A stretch of 64,000 nt of DNA from Brevibacillus parabrevis (GCF_003710905.1 NZ_RHHV01000002.1:173810-237809); one strand, 5' to 3'; positions 8,514 through 17,348 are shown, counted from the first letter of the stretch. The notes: generated by a model from the sequence alone, not told the origin. A program made the numbers and translations.

Positions 8514-9938
8514 TCAGTTAGCAGCTTGTTGCGGCAAATACTTCAACGGATCAACAGGCGCTCCATCTTTGGTCATCTGGAAAAGAAGATGCGGCCCCGT
8601 GCTGCGGCCCGTGCTTCCCAGCAACCCGATAAGCTGGTCTTGGGCGACGAGCGCGCCTTGCTCGACCTCCAGTTTTTCCAGATGCGCGTAAACGGTTTGG
8701 TAGCCGTCTTCATGCGCAACGACAACGTGATTCCCAGATTTTGCATCATAAGCGGCTTTGATTACGGTTCCGGCGGCAGACGCTTTGACAGGGGTGCTCT
8801 CTTTATTCATGATGGAAATGGCGTACTGCTCGCCGCCACTTACAACCTCACCCGCGACAGGCAGGTGGAACAGCGGCTCTTTGCCCCATGTTTCCTGGGC
8901 GCCTGTCAAAGTGAATGCGCCCAAAGCGATAATGGCGCTTATGCTGAAAGCGGCCCATGCATACGTGGTCCTTTGAAATCGACGGATCATGTGGATTCTC
9001 CTTTTGATGTATTTTTTTGAACTGGCAAATCCGGCGGTCAGGGCGCTTTGTTGTGGGTTCGCATACAATTCCAGCGCTTTGACCATGGTGTAGCCGTACG
9101 CTGTCACTTCCGATTCGCGCAAACAAGCAAGGGTCATGGCGTCGCAAGCAACCTCCTGATCTTGCCTCATGCGGAAAACGGCGTACCACATCAGCGGATT
9201 GAACCAGTTTAGAATCAGCAGCGCGTGTGCCAGGCCGTTCACAGCGATGTCATGCCGTTTGTAGTGACAAAGCTCGTGCAAGAAAATATGGCGCAATTCG
9301 TCTGCATCGAGCTTTTCCAAAAACAGCGCGGGCAAAAGAATCCGCGGCCGCCAAATCCCCAGCAAGGCAGGACTTGTCACGGCGCTGCTGATCGACAACG
9401 GAATAGAAGCGGCGATACCTAGCTGCTTTTTGCAACTCGCATACAGTTGTAAAATCGCAACGTCTTGCACTGGCTGAATGTCCAATTTGCGTGCCGAAAA
9501 GCTGCGGGCGGACCAGGCTGTCGCAACAGCAAAAACAATGACCCCGAGCAGCCACAAAAAAGAGAGCGGGTCGAACCAAAAGAAACGTGCCTCTTCCGGC
9601 ATGTATGTATATGTATCTGGATGCGCGACAAAATGCGGCGGCTGAAGAGGAACATCGACTTGCAAAGCAGCGGTTCCAGCTCGGGAGGACGGATATGGCA
9701 CGGGTGTGGAAAAGGCAGCTGGCAGCCAATTAAAGAGACTGAGCGGACTTGCGAGAGACAAAGGGACGGCCAGCTTGATGATCAGCAGAAACCAGACGCC
9801 ATAGTGAAAGCGGGCAGGCAAATATCCGCCCAAAATCAGCTTGAACAGCAAAATCACCAGCACCAGAAAGCTTGCTTGCAGGGAGTTGAGCGAAATCCAG
9901 GAAAATGTCGCGTGCAGGAGCGAGACTAGCCATTCCAC
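8514..9938 (-). CDS. BlaR1/MecR1-type M56 membrane metalloprotease with degenerate M23 (LytM) C-terminal domain
   Basis: A 474-residue membrane protein. The N-terminal half has the BlaR1/M56 layout: several hydrophobic helices, a zinc motif HELCH (about residue 220) and a downstream Glu in DQEVACD. Instead of a penicillin-binding sensor, the C-terminus is an M23/LytM-like fold with the endings YAHL and STGRSTGPHLLF. The usual HxxxD zinc pair is replaced (YAISIM region) and the final HxH reads HLL, so this domain probably binds wall fragments without cutting them. It follows the repressor gene closely (the blaI stop is just upstream of this ATG) and likely cleaves or inactivates that repressor on sensing wall stress. 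The sensing role is inference. Confidence 0.85.
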   Translation of the reverse strand: MEWLVSLLHATFSWISLNSLQASFLVLVILLFKLILGGYLPARFHYGVWFLLIIKLAVPLSLASPLSLFNWLPAAFSTPVPYPSSRAGTAALQVDVPLQPPHFVAHPDTYTYMPEEARFFWFDPLSFLWLLGVIVFAVATAWSARSFSARKLDIQPVQDVAILQLYASCKKQLGIAASIPLSISSAVTSPALLGIWRPRILLPALFLEKLDADELRHIFLHELCHYKRHDIAVNGLAHALLILNWFNPLMWYAVFRMRQDQEVACDAMTLACLRESEVTAYGYTMVKALELYANPQQSALTAGFASSKKYIKRRIHMIRRFQRTTYAWAAFSISAIIALGAFTLTGAQETWGKEPLFHLPVAGEVVSGGEQYAISIMNKESTPVKASAAGTVIKAAYDAKSGNHVVVAHEDGYQTVYAHLEKLEVEQGALVAQDQLIGLLGSTGRSTGPHLLFQMTKDGAPVDPLKYLPQQAAN

Positions 9939-9942
9939 AGAG

Positions 9943-10317
9943 CTATTTCTCCTTCTCCGCCAAAATATTTTTCAACTCTTCTATTTCCTTGGCTGAGAGT
10001 TTCTCTTCCTGCAAAAAGTGGACGAGCATCGGCTTTAGCGCTCCCCCGTAGACGCGCTGCAAAAAAGACTGCCGCTCGGTTCGCTTGCATTCTTCTTCGC
10101 CGAGCACAGGCGAGTAATAATAGACGCGATTGATTTGTTCAAACGAAATGACGCCCTTTTGCAAAAGGCGGCTGAGCAATGTCTTGATGGTCTTTTCCTT
10201 CCAGGTCTTGTTGTCGCGCAAGGCAGCAATCACATCAGATGCCGCAGCCGGGGATTTGGCCCAGAGGACCTTCATAATCTCCCATTCGGCATCGGAAATT
10301 CGCGGATGATCATCCAT
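9943..10317 (-). CDS. BlaI/MecI/CopY-family transcriptional repressor
   Basis: The 124-residue winged-helix protein begins with the family signature ISDAEWEIMKVLW, followed by TIKTLLSRLLQKG and a C-terminal dimerisation region. Two TACA/TGTA dyads precede it (10336-10381) and overlap its promoter, so it very probably represses its own operon. Its partner is the M56 protease encoded immediately downstream. No beta-lactamase or penicillin-binding protein gene is nearby, so the regulon lies elsewhere or is the operon itself. Confidence 0.92.
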   Translation of the reverse strand: MDDHPRISDAEWEIMKVLWAKSPAAASDVIAALRDNKTWKEKTIKTLLSRLLQKGVISFEQINRVYYYSPVLGEEECKRTERQSFLQRVYGGALKPMLVHFLQEEKLSAKEIEELKNILAEKEK

Positions 10318-10335
10318 TAACGACAGTCCTCCTTG

Positions 10336-10393
10336 GATTACAATTGTAGTCGATCGACAGTTATAGATTACACTTGTAATCTTATGTTGTCAA
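10336..10393 (-). promoter_or_regulatory. blaI promoter with two BlaI-type operators
   Basis: On the minus strand TTGACA (10393-10388), a 17-base spacer and TAATCT (10370-10365) form a sigma-A promoter. Operator dyads GATTACAATTGTAGTC (10336-10351) and GATTACACTTGTAATC (10366-10381) lie 30 bp apart. The second covers the -10 box. Confidence 0.75.
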
Positions 10394-10439
10394 CTCTCTC
10401 TGTTGCATATGAAATCTTTTAAATCCGACAAACGAAAAA

Positions 10440-10469
10440 GCCTCAACAGTCCCTGTGATCTGTTGAGGC
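10440..10469 (-). terminator. Minus-strand terminator upstream of the blaI promoter
   Basis: A perfect 9-bp stem, GCCTCAACA/TGTTGAGGC, is followed on the minus strand by TTTTTCGTTT. The nearest minus-strand gene to its right ends at 11141, so it would end a transcript that has run antisense across the methyltransferase gene, shielding blaI. Confidence 0.7.
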
Positions 10470-10529
10470 GAAGCATGGCAGCCGTCTTTTATCGTAAAGT
10501 AGCATACAAAAACGCAGGAGGGATCGGGC

Positions 10530-11144
10530 ATGGAAGTAATCGAGCAGTTTGGCAATATAGACATTTATTTGTTTGATCAGTTGCTAAAAGGGCGGATACA
10601 AAAGCAGATGCGCATTCTCGACGCAGGCTGCGGCTCAGGGCGCAACCTCGTTTACTTTTTGCGCAATGGCTATAAGGTTTACGCCGTGGATCAGTCCGCC
10701 AAGGCAGTAGAAAGCGTGCACAAGCTCGCAACGGAGCTGGCGGCGAGCGATTGGGCAGCAGATCGTGCGCGCGTAGAAGCGGTTGACAACATGAGCTTTG
10801 CCGACGAGCAGTTCCAGTTTGTCATCAGCAACGCTGTCCTGCATTTTGCGGAAAATGATCAGCATTTCCGGCAGATGCTGCAAGAGCTGTGGCGGGTGCT
10901 TGCGCCAGGCGGCGTACTTTTCATGCGTCTGGCTTCCTCGATCGGGATTGAGCATGCCGTGCAGCATTTGGGCGATGAGCGGTATTTGCTCCCGGATGGC
11001 AGTACGCGTTTTCTCGTAAACGAAGAGCGGATGCTCCAAGCGACAGCCGACTTGCAGGGCATTTTTGTGGAGCCGATCAAAACGGTAAATGTAGCCGGGC
11101 AGCGCTGCATGAGTACGTGGTGCATACAAAAGCCCGCGCTCTAA
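10530..11144 (+). CDS. Class I SAM-dependent methyltransferase
   Basis: A 204-residue Rossmann-fold methyltransferase. Motif I is LDAGCGSGRNL (about residues 30-40), an acidic residue (AVD) ends beta-2, and the sequence around residues 88-96 fits motif IV. The size and the GRNLVYFLRNGYKVYAVD segment resemble TehB/UbiE-like proteins, but the substrate is unknown. The start has a GGAGGG site. Its stop overlaps the stop of the convergent gene by four bases, with no terminator between them. Confidence 0.8.
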   Translation: MEVIEQFGNIDIYLFDQLLKGRIQKQMRILDAGCGSGRNLVYFLRNGYKVYAVDQSAKAVESVHKLATELAASDWAADRARVEAVDNMSFADEQFQFVISNAVLHFAENDQHFRQMLQELWRVLAPGGVLFMRLASSIGIEHAVQHLGDERYLLPDGSTRFLVNEERMLQATADLQGIFVEPIKTVNVAGQRCMSTWCIQKPAL

Positions 11145-12688
11145 AAGTCGCGCAATTGGTCAAAACGCTCGAACAGAGGCGCGAGGTCGATGGCGAGTCC
11201 TTGTGCGGCAAGGCTTTGCTTGGTCGAATCCAGCAGGTCGTGCAGCACGACATAAATTTCTTCCCGCTCGACTGTTTCGATAAAGCCTGTGCGCCGATCC
11301 ATTTTGTTAAAGGCCAAAGTGTACGCTGCAACCAGCTCAAGCAAGGCAGCTTCGAGGTCGGCCGCTTTCGGAAGCTCGCTGTCCTGTTTTTGCAGGGCGG
11401 TGAGGGCAGTTGCTGTCTTTTTGTACTGATCAGCCGCTTTTTTGGCTTGTGCCGCCGTAATATTCTCCCTGCCGTCCCAATCGCGGAACGGGTTGGTCAA
11501 GTTGTTTGCGAGCCACTCCGGATTGCGCGGCTTCGTGATGGACAGATTCAGGCCGCGTTTGCTCTTCTGTTTGTAGGCAGTCTTGATGCTTTTGGCGGCA
11601 TCTGCTGGCAAGCTGGTCATCCACAGTGTCGAGAGCCTTGGCAATTGTTGCGGCGGCGGAAACTGGTCTGCTGAAAAGCCGAATATGTCGTACGTCGAAA
11701 AGGAAGCAAGCTTGCTCAACTGACTGATGCTGTCGAGGTTGCTGATCGTTCCCGGTTTCCCCCACAGACGCATTTCTTGCAATTCCGGAAAGCGTTGGAC
11801 GATAGGCAGCAAGTCCAGCTCCGTCACCTGATGCAGGTGAAGTCCTGCCAAACGGGGCAATCCGTGAAAGTCTGGAGGAGATGAGGTAAATCCAGCACTC
11901 AACCAATAGCCGTCCTCGTCCGCCTCTATGTGCAAGTCGGGTGAGATGTCGCTGCCTATCGTCAAATTGGTCAGCCCTTTGTTGAGCGTCAGCTTCTCCA
12001 GTCCTTGGGCATTTTGTATAAACAACTTGCGAATCTGGCTGCCGCTGAGGTCGATGGACGACATCAGCGTTTTGCCCAGGTGAAGCTCAATTATAAACGG
12101 ATTGTTTTTGACAAAAGCCAGCAAGGAAGCTGATGCTTCTGCTGCATGGATTTTGGTGAGGCACGGGAGTTTTTCCAGCTCGGAAACATCATCAAGCTCG
12201 GCCAGCATGTCTTCCCAAACGACATTGGTGGAGCGGCGAAGGCTCCTGGTTCCCAAGGTGATGAGCGCGTCATCCTTTGCGGCTTGCTTGAACAGTTGGC
12301 GCTTCTCTGCGGGAATTTGCTCCCACTGCCATTGACGGTAGATGCTGCCGCCGACATTCCAGGTGCCGTAGCTGTTTGTTTCTCCCGGAAGAAGCGGCGG
12401 GATATTCCCTGCCTTGATGTAGTCTTTCGGTACGGCAGCCTCGACATAGCTGTGCTGCAAGTTGTTGTTCCAAAAATAAAAGTCGCAGGATAGCGGCTTC
12501 ATCGTCAATAACTCAGCGTCGTCAGGGAGCGTGTCGCTCAGCCAGTCCAGTTCGAGCAGGCTGATCAGCTTGGAGGATTTGCCGGACTCGGACTCCTTGA
12601 ACGAAGTCACCTGGCACGCTGTATATTTTTGCAGCTTTTCTACGAAAACGCAGTAAATATCTCCAACTGCGGGGATCAAACGAATCAT
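11141..12688 (-). CDS. Unrecognised protein with Imm26-like N-terminus and leucine-rich-repeat-like middle
   Basis: About 515 residues. The opening IPAVGDIYCVF with later CQVTSF resembles the N-terminus of Imm26-type immunity proteins (weak, by eye). Residues ~170-390 alternate hydrophobic strands (LPCLTKIHAAE, LIPLRLAGLHLHQ-like spacing) in a leucine-rich-repeat rhythm. The C-terminus is helical and charged. The ATG at 12688 is the only internal start near the first conserved-looking residues, but its purine-rich site (GGAAAGG) abuts it, so the start is uncertain. The much longer open frame extending to 14263 is antisense to the activator gene and is not real. No toxin gene lies beside it. 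Function unknown. Confidence 0.6.
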   Translation of the reverse strand: MIRLIPAVGDIYCVFVEKLQKYTACQVTSFKESESGKSSKLISLLELDWLSDTLPDDAELLTMKPLSCDFYFWNNNLQHSYVEAAVPKDYIKAGNIPPLLPGETNSYGTWNVGGSIYRQWQWEQIPAEKRQLFKQAAKDDALITLGTRSLRRSTNVVWEDMLAELDDVSELEKLPCLTKIHAAEASASLLAFVKNNPFIIELHLGKTLMSSIDLSGSQIRKLFIQNAQGLEKLTLNKGLTNLTIGSDISPDLHIEADEDGYWLSAGFTSSPPDFHGLPRLAGLHLHQVTELDLLPIVQRFPELQEMRLWGKPGTISNLDSISQLSKLASFSTYDIFGFSADQFPPPQQLPRLSTLWMTSLPADAAKSIKTAYKQKSKRGLNLSITKPRNPEWLANNLTNPFRDWDGRENITAAQAKKAADQYKKTATALTALQKQDSELPKAADLEAALLELVAAYTLAFNKMDRRTGFIETVEREEIYVVLHDLLDSTKQSLAAQGLAIDLAPLFERFDQLRDF

Positions 12689-12874
12689 CCTTTCCGTTTT
12701 GGGAGTCTTAACCCATTTGGCGCTTCTTAGCGTATTTTTACATATTGCCAAGATTTTGGCTATGCGACGAAAGTGCCTGTATGGGCAGCTGTCGTTGTCG
12801 TGGCAAGCTGCATTTTCTATAATGGAGGGAACGAAAGCGGCACCAGTTTGGCTGGCGCAAGAGGAGGCGGGCGA

Positions 12875-14278
12875 ATGAAGAAAGATGAGAGCCGACAGCA
12901 GTGGATGAGCCGCGTTCTGGAAGGAATCGTAGAAACGTCCCGCGATCACCTGCTGATTACGGACCCCGAGGGCTACATTCAACTGGTCGGTGATTCCTCC
13001 TATGACATGTACGGAATCGGAAAAGAACAACTGCTGGGGAAAAATGTGATCGAGCTGGAAAAGGAAAAAGTATTTTCCCCGTCTGTGACGCGCAAGGTGA
13101 TGGACACAAAAACACCGCAGACGATGATGCAGGAAATTCCCGGCGGCAGAAAGCTGATGGTCACAGCCTATCCCCTCTGGAACGAGGACGGCAGCATGCA
13201 TTCGGTGATCAGCTATTCGCATGACCTGACAGAAATCATGGAGCTGAAACGGCGCTACGAGAGCCTGACCGAGCAATTGAAGCAGTTCGAAACAGAGATT
13301 GAGGAGCTGCGCGAAAAAAATCAGGAAGGCTTCGTCGCAGTCAGCCAGCCGATGCGCGACATTGACCGTCTCATCAAAAAGGTCGCCATGGTCGATTCTA
13401 CGGTGTTGATCCTCGGCGAGTCCGGGGTCGGAAAAAACGTCATTGCCAGCCAGATTCACCGCCATAGCCGCCGATCCGCCGGGCAATTCGTGGAGATCAA
13501 CTGCGGCTCGATTCCGGAAGGGCTGTTGGAGTCGGAGCTTTTCGGCTATGAAGCGGGAGCTTTTACAGGCGCTGGCAAGCAAGGCAAACAAGGAATTATC
13601 GAGCTGGCGAACCAAGGCACGCTGTTGTTGGACGAGCTGGGGGAGCTGCCGCTGACGTTGCAGGCCAAGCTGTTGAAGGTGATCCAGGAGAAACGGTTGC
13701 AGCGCGTGGGCAGCATGCAGTATCGCGATGTCGATTTTCGCCTGATCGCTGCTACCAATCGCGATCTGGAGAAGATGGTGAAGGAGGGCAAGTTTCGCCA
13801 GGACTTGTATTTCCGGCTGAACGTCGTGCCAATCCACGTTCCTGCTTTGCGAAATCGCCCGGAAGATATCGCCGCGCTCCTCAAGCTGGTCGTGCGCTCG
13901 CTGAACGAGCGATACGGGATGAACAAAAAGCTGGACGCCGCAGCTACTCACGCTTTGATGCACTACGATTGGCCGGGGAATGTGCGGGAGCTGGAAAACG
14001 TGCTGGAGCGGCTGGTGGTAACGGCAGATGAAGAAGTAATTACGTCGCAGCACTTGCCTGCGGAAATCAAGGCGGCAGGGGAGGAGCAGACGGCAATGGA
14101 GCCGAGTGTTGCGGCCGCCAAAATGTCGCTGCGGGACGCGATGGAGCAAGTCGAGGAAAAGTGGCTGCGCCATGCGGCAGAGCGTTGCCGGACTACAGCG
14201 GAGATGGCCGAGTTTTTGGGAATCAGCCAGCCATCTGTCGTGCGCAAGCTGCAAAAATACCACATCCGTCCCCGTTAA
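12875..14278 (+). CDS. PAS-containing sigma-54-dependent activator, probably of gabT-gabD
   Basis: A 467-residue activator. A PAS domain spans roughly residues 14-120 (DHLLITDPEGYIQLV and GIGKEQLLGKN), then a short coiled coil. The AAA+ domain has GESGVGKN Walker A (~181), the GAFTGA loop (~228) and TLLLDELGEL Walker B (~250). A Fis-like HTH ends the protein (GISQPSVVRKL). The ATG at 12875 has GGAGG seven bases upstream; an in-frame ATG at 12773 lacks one. Its stop codon overlaps the first palindromic site of the gabT control region. The position directly ahead of a sigma-54 promoter and the GABA genes supports a role as their activator; the inducer is unknown. Confidence 0.88.
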   Translation: MKKDESRQQWMSRVLEGIVETSRDHLLITDPEGYIQLVGDSSYDMYGIGKEQLLGKNVIELEKEKVFSPSVTRKVMDTKTPQTMMQEIPGGRKLMVTAYPLWNEDGSMHSVISYSHDLTEIMELKRRYESLTEQLKQFETEIEELREKNQEGFVAVSQPMRDIDRLIKKVAMVDSTVLILGESGVGKNVIASQIHRHSRRSAGQFVEINCGSIPEGLLESELFGYEAGAFTGAGKQGKQGIIELANQGTLLLDELGELPLTLQAKLLKVIQEKRLQRVGSMQYRDVDFRLIAATNRDLEKMVKEGKFRQDLYFRLNVVPIHVPALRNRPEDIAALLKLVVRSLNERYGMNKKLDAAATHALMHYDWPGNVRELENVLERLVVTADEEVITSQHLPAEIKAAGEEQTAMEPSVAAAKMSLRDAMEQVEEKWLRHAAERCRTTAEMAEFLGISQPSVVRKLQKYHIRPR

Positions 14279-14347
14279 TTCAAAAATGAATTTTTAATTC
14301 AAAAATGAATCGAACTATTTACAGGTTTCGATTCATTTTTGAATTAA
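14275..14347. promoter_or_regulatory. Upstream activator sites for the gabT sigma-54 promoter
   Basis: TTAATTCAAAAATGAAT occurs at 14275-14291 and again at 14294-14310, 19 bp apart. The second copy, extended by CGAA, forms a perfect 21-bp inverted repeat with 14327-14347 across a 12-base loop. The block ends 50 bp before the -24/-12 promoter. It could also fold in RNA, but no T-run follows, so enhancer sites are more likely than a terminator. Confidence 0.65.
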
Positions 14348-14397
14348 CGGAGATTTCTGCTATGCAAAAAACGCGCACCACAGCAGGCTTTCTCGTT

Positions 14398-14413
14398 TGG
14401 CACAGGTATTGCT
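14398..14413 (+). promoter_or_regulatory. Sigma-54 (-24/-12) promoter of gabT-gabD
   Basis: TGGCACAGGTATTGCT matches TGGCAC-N5-TTGCW perfectly and lies 63 bp before the gabT start codon, directly downstream of the activator gene and its palindromic sites. Confidence 0.87.
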
Positions 14414-14476
14414 ACATATCGGAGTCGAAAGCATCACCTAAGCTGTTATCATTCTCATACAAGGAGAGATTACGAT

Positions 14477-15826
14477 ATGTCCAAACAACGCAAATTCGCC
14501 AATGTAGCTGCTGGTGTTCCAGGTCCGAAGGGGACCGCTTTGATTGAAAAAAGAAAACAGTTCGTGCCAAAAGGCATCGGCAACAACACGCCGGTTTTTG
14601 TAGAGACGGCATCCGGGGCGCTCGTGACAGACGTCGACGGCAACACGTACATCGATCTGGCAGGAGCGATCGGAACGCTCAACGCTGGTCACTGCCCGCA
14701 AGAAGTGGTCGAGGCGGTAAAAGCGCAAATGGACAAATACATTCATCCTTGCTTCCACGTCGGCATGTACGAACCGTATGTGGCGCTGGCAGAAAAACTG
14801 GCTGAAATTACGCCGGGCAGCTTTGAAAAGAAAACGATGTTTGCAAACAGCGGCGCAGAAGCCGTAGAAAACGCGGTGAAGATCGCGCGCAAATACACAG
14901 GACGCCCTGGCATCATATCTTTTAGCCGTGGATTCCACGGACGTACTTTGCTCGGCATGTCGCTCACGTCCAAAGTAAAGCCGTACAAATTCCAGATGGG
15001 GCCGTTCGCGCCAGCTACCTACAAGGCTCAGTTCCCGTACCCGCTGAACAAACCGGAGTCCATGACAGAAGACGAGTACGCACAATTTTGCGTCCGCCAA
15101 TTCGAAGACTTCCTGCTGACAGAAGTCGCGCCGGAAGAAGTAGCGGCCGTCATCATGGAGCCGATCCAGGGCGAAGGCGGATTCATCGTGCCGCCAGTAT
15201 CGTTCGTGCAAGGCGTATTCCAAATTTGCAAAAAGCACAATATCTTGTTCATTTCCGACGAAATCCAAACAGGCTTTGGCCGGACCGGGGCGATGTTCGC
15301 TTCCACTCATTTCGGAATCGAGCCTGATATCATTACCATGTCCAAATCGCTTGCAGCCGGTTTGCCCATCTCCGCTGTCACAGGCCGCGCAGAAATCATG
15401 GATGCGCCGAATCCGGGTGAAATTGGCGGCACGTATGGCGGCAGCCCGCTCGGTTGCGTAGCGGCACTTGCTGTAATTGAGAAAATGGAGCGCGAAGACT
15501 TGTCCGGACGCGCCAGAGAGATCGGCAAGGCGATCAAGTCGCATTTTGAAGCCCTGCAAAAAGAGTTCCCTGTCATTGCAGATATTCGCGGATTGGGTGC
15601 CATGTGTGCGGTAGAATTTATTGATCCACAAACCAAACAGCCTGCAAAAGAACTGGTAGCCGGGCTGACCAAAGGTTGCTACGAATCCGGTGTCATCGTG
15701 CTTTCCGCAGGGGTACACAGCAACGTGCTGCGTTTCCTGTCTCCGCTCGTGATTACCGATGAGCAATTGCAAGAAGCGCTCGACATTATGACCGATGTGT
15801 TGAAAAGCCAGTACGTGACCCACTAA
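14477..15826 (+). CDS. gabT: 4-aminobutyrate aminotransferase
   Basis: A class III PLP aminotransferase of 449 residues that transfers the amino group of GABA to 2-oxoglutarate, giving succinate semialdehyde. FANSGAEAVENAVKIAR, the SDEIQTGFGRTG block with the PLP-contacting Asp, and MSKSLAAGLP with the Schiff-base lysine (~residue 290) are all present. The first gene of the operon with gabD, 18 bp apart, driven by the sigma-54 promoter at 14398. The start has a GGAGAG site. Other omega-amino acids may also be substrates. Confidence 0.92.
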   Translation: MSKQRKFANVAAGVPGPKGTALIEKRKQFVPKGIGNNTPVFVETASGALVTDVDGNTYIDLAGAIGTLNAGHCPQEVVEAVKAQMDKYIHPCFHVGMYEPYVALAEKLAEITPGSFEKKTMFANSGAEAVENAVKIARKYTGRPGIISFSRGFHGRTLLGMSLTSKVKPYKFQMGPFAPATYKAQFPYPLNKPESMTEDEYAQFCVRQFEDFLLTEVAPEEVAAVIMEPIQGEGGFIVPPVSFVQGVFQICKKHNILFISDEIQTGFGRTGAMFASTHFGIEPDIITMSKSLAAGLPISAVTGRAEIMDAPNPGEIGGTYGGSPLGCVAALAVIEKMEREDLSGRAREIGKAIKSHFEALQKEFPVIADIRGLGAMCAVEFIDPQTKQPAKELVAGLTKGCYESGVIVLSAGVHSNVLRFLSPLVITDEQLQEALDIMTDVLKSQYVTH

Positions 15827-15844
15827 TTCACCAGGGAGGTACGC

Positions 15845-17269
15845 ATGAAAAAGCATCTGTATATTAACGGACAATGGAAAGAAGCAAACGAGTACGCGCC
15901 ACTCTACTCTCCTTATTCCGGTGAGCTTTTGGCGGAGATCGCACAGGCTGACGAGGCTGACGTCGATGAGGCGATCCGCGCAGCGGCTGCGGCGGCAAAA
16001 ACGATGGCAAAGCTGCCAGCCAGCCAGCGCGCACTGATTTTGGAAAAAGCGGTGGCGATCATGGAAGCGCGCAAGGAGGAGCTGGCAGTGATTCTCGCCC
16101 AGGAAGCTGCCAAGCCGCTGCGCACAGGACGGGTAGAGATCGCCCGCACGATTCAGACGTACAAATTCGCGGCTGAGGAAGCGAAGCGCATTCACGGGGA
16201 AACCGTTCCGCTTGATGCGGCTCCTGGCGGCGAAGGCCGACTTGCTTTTACCGTTCGCAAGCCGATTGGCGTAGTCGGGGCGATTACACCGTTCAACTTC
16301 CCGTTCAACCTGGTGGCGCACAAAGTCGGCCCGGCGATTGCGGCAGGGAATACGGTCGTATTGAAGCCTGCGAGCCAGACCCCGCTCAGCTCCTTGGTTC
16401 TCGCCGACATTTTTGCGGAAGCCGGATTGCCGGAAGGGGCGCTGAATATCCTGCCAGGAAAAGGCGCGGTCGTAGGCGAGAAGCTTGTCAGCGACAGCCG
16501 CATTGCCGCGATTACGTTTACAGGCAGTCCTGCGGTCGGAATCGCGATGAAAAACAAAGCAGGTCTGAAGCGCGTGACGCTTGAGCTTGGTTCGAACTCT
16601 GCCGTCATTATTGACCAGACGGTTGAGATTACGCAGGCGCTGGTTGATCGTTGCGTGGTGGGCGCATTTTCCTTTAGCGGGCAGGTGTGCATTTCGCTGC
16701 AACGCGTCTATATTCACCAGAGCAAGTACGAGGAGTTTCTCGATAAATTCAAGACTGCGACAGAGAAGCTCGTCCTGGGCGATCCGTTGCAGGAGGCGAC
16801 AGACATGTCCTCCGTCATTTCGGCAAAAGACCACGAGCGGATGGGAGCATGGGTACAAGAAGCGGTTCAGGCGGGAGCGCAGGTCGTGACAGGCGGCAAA
16901 GCAGTGAACGAGCGGCTTTTCGCTCCGACGATCCTGACGAACGTAAGCGCCCACTCCTCTGTCTCTTGCCAGGAAGTATTCGGCCCAATCGTCGTAGTCA
17001 CGCCGTTTGAAGCAATAGGCGAGGCGATTGAAGCCGTGAATGACTCCCGTTTCGGGTTGCAGGCGGGCATTTACACGAGCGACATTCATGCAGCGATGCG
17101 CGCAGCCGAAGAGCTGGAAGTGGGCGGCGTGATGATCAATGACATCCCGACCTTCCGCGTGGACAACATGCCGTACGGTGGTGTCAAAGACAGCGGATTT
17201 GGCCGCGAAGGAATCAAATACGCGGTTGAAGAGATGACAGAGTTGAAGTTGATTGCCATCAAGCTGTAA
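15845..17269 (+). CDS. gabD: Succinate-semialdehyde dehydrogenase (aldehyde dehydrogenase family)
   Basis: A 474-residue aldehyde dehydrogenase. It has the cofactor segment TPFNFPFNLVAHK, catalytic Glu in ELGSNSA and catalytic Cys282 in SGQVCIS, and is of full family length. Next to gabT, oxidation of succinate semialdehyde to succinate is the natural assignment. The sequence ELGSNSA differs from the ELGGNAP of typical GabD and resembles the glyceraldehyde/lactaldehyde branch, so the exact aldehyde is less certain than the family. A terminator follows within 20 bp. Confidence 0.85.
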   Translation: MKKHLYINGQWKEANEYAPLYSPYSGELLAEIAQADEADVDEAIRAAAAAAKTMAKLPASQRALILEKAVAIMEARKEELAVILAQEAAKPLRTGRVEIARTIQTYKFAAEEAKRIHGETVPLDAAPGGEGRLAFTVRKPIGVVGAITPFNFPFNLVAHKVGPAIAAGNTVVLKPASQTPLSSLVLADIFAEAGLPEGALNILPGKGAVVGEKLVSDSRIAAITFTGSPAVGIAMKNKAGLKRVTLELGSNSAVIIDQTVEITQALVDRCVVGAFSFSGQVCISLQRVYIHQSKYEEFLDKFKTATEKLVLGDPLQEATDMSSVISAKDHERMGAWVQEAVQAGAQVVTGGKAVNERLFAPTILTNVSAHSSVSCQEVFGPIVVVTPFEAIGEAIEAVNDSRFGLQAGIYTSDIHAAMRAAEELEVGGVMINDIPTFRVDNMPYGGVKDSGFGREGIKYAVEEMTELKLIAIKL

Positions 17270-17288
17270 AAAGTTTTGAGCGAGAAGC

Positions 17289-17320
17289 AAAGACGAGCCG
17301 TTATGCGCTCGTCTTTTTTT
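17289..17320 (+). terminator. Terminator of gabT-gabD
   Basis: AAAGACGAGC and GCTCGTCTTT form the stem, followed by a T-run. Confidence 0.9.
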
Positions 17321-17348
17321 GCGTGATAGCACGTCTTGCGATCGGTTT

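Noticed and set aside
12689..14263. Long minus-strand open frame extending the LRR-like gene across the activator gene
   Set aside because: It is antisense to a gene with complete AAA+ motifs, and its own translation there is low-complexity His/Arg/Leu-rich sequence. The real gene begins near 12688.
14294..14347. Terminator for the GABA activator gene
   Set aside because: The 21-bp palindrome has no T-run after it and shares its arm with a third copy upstream; activator sites fit better.
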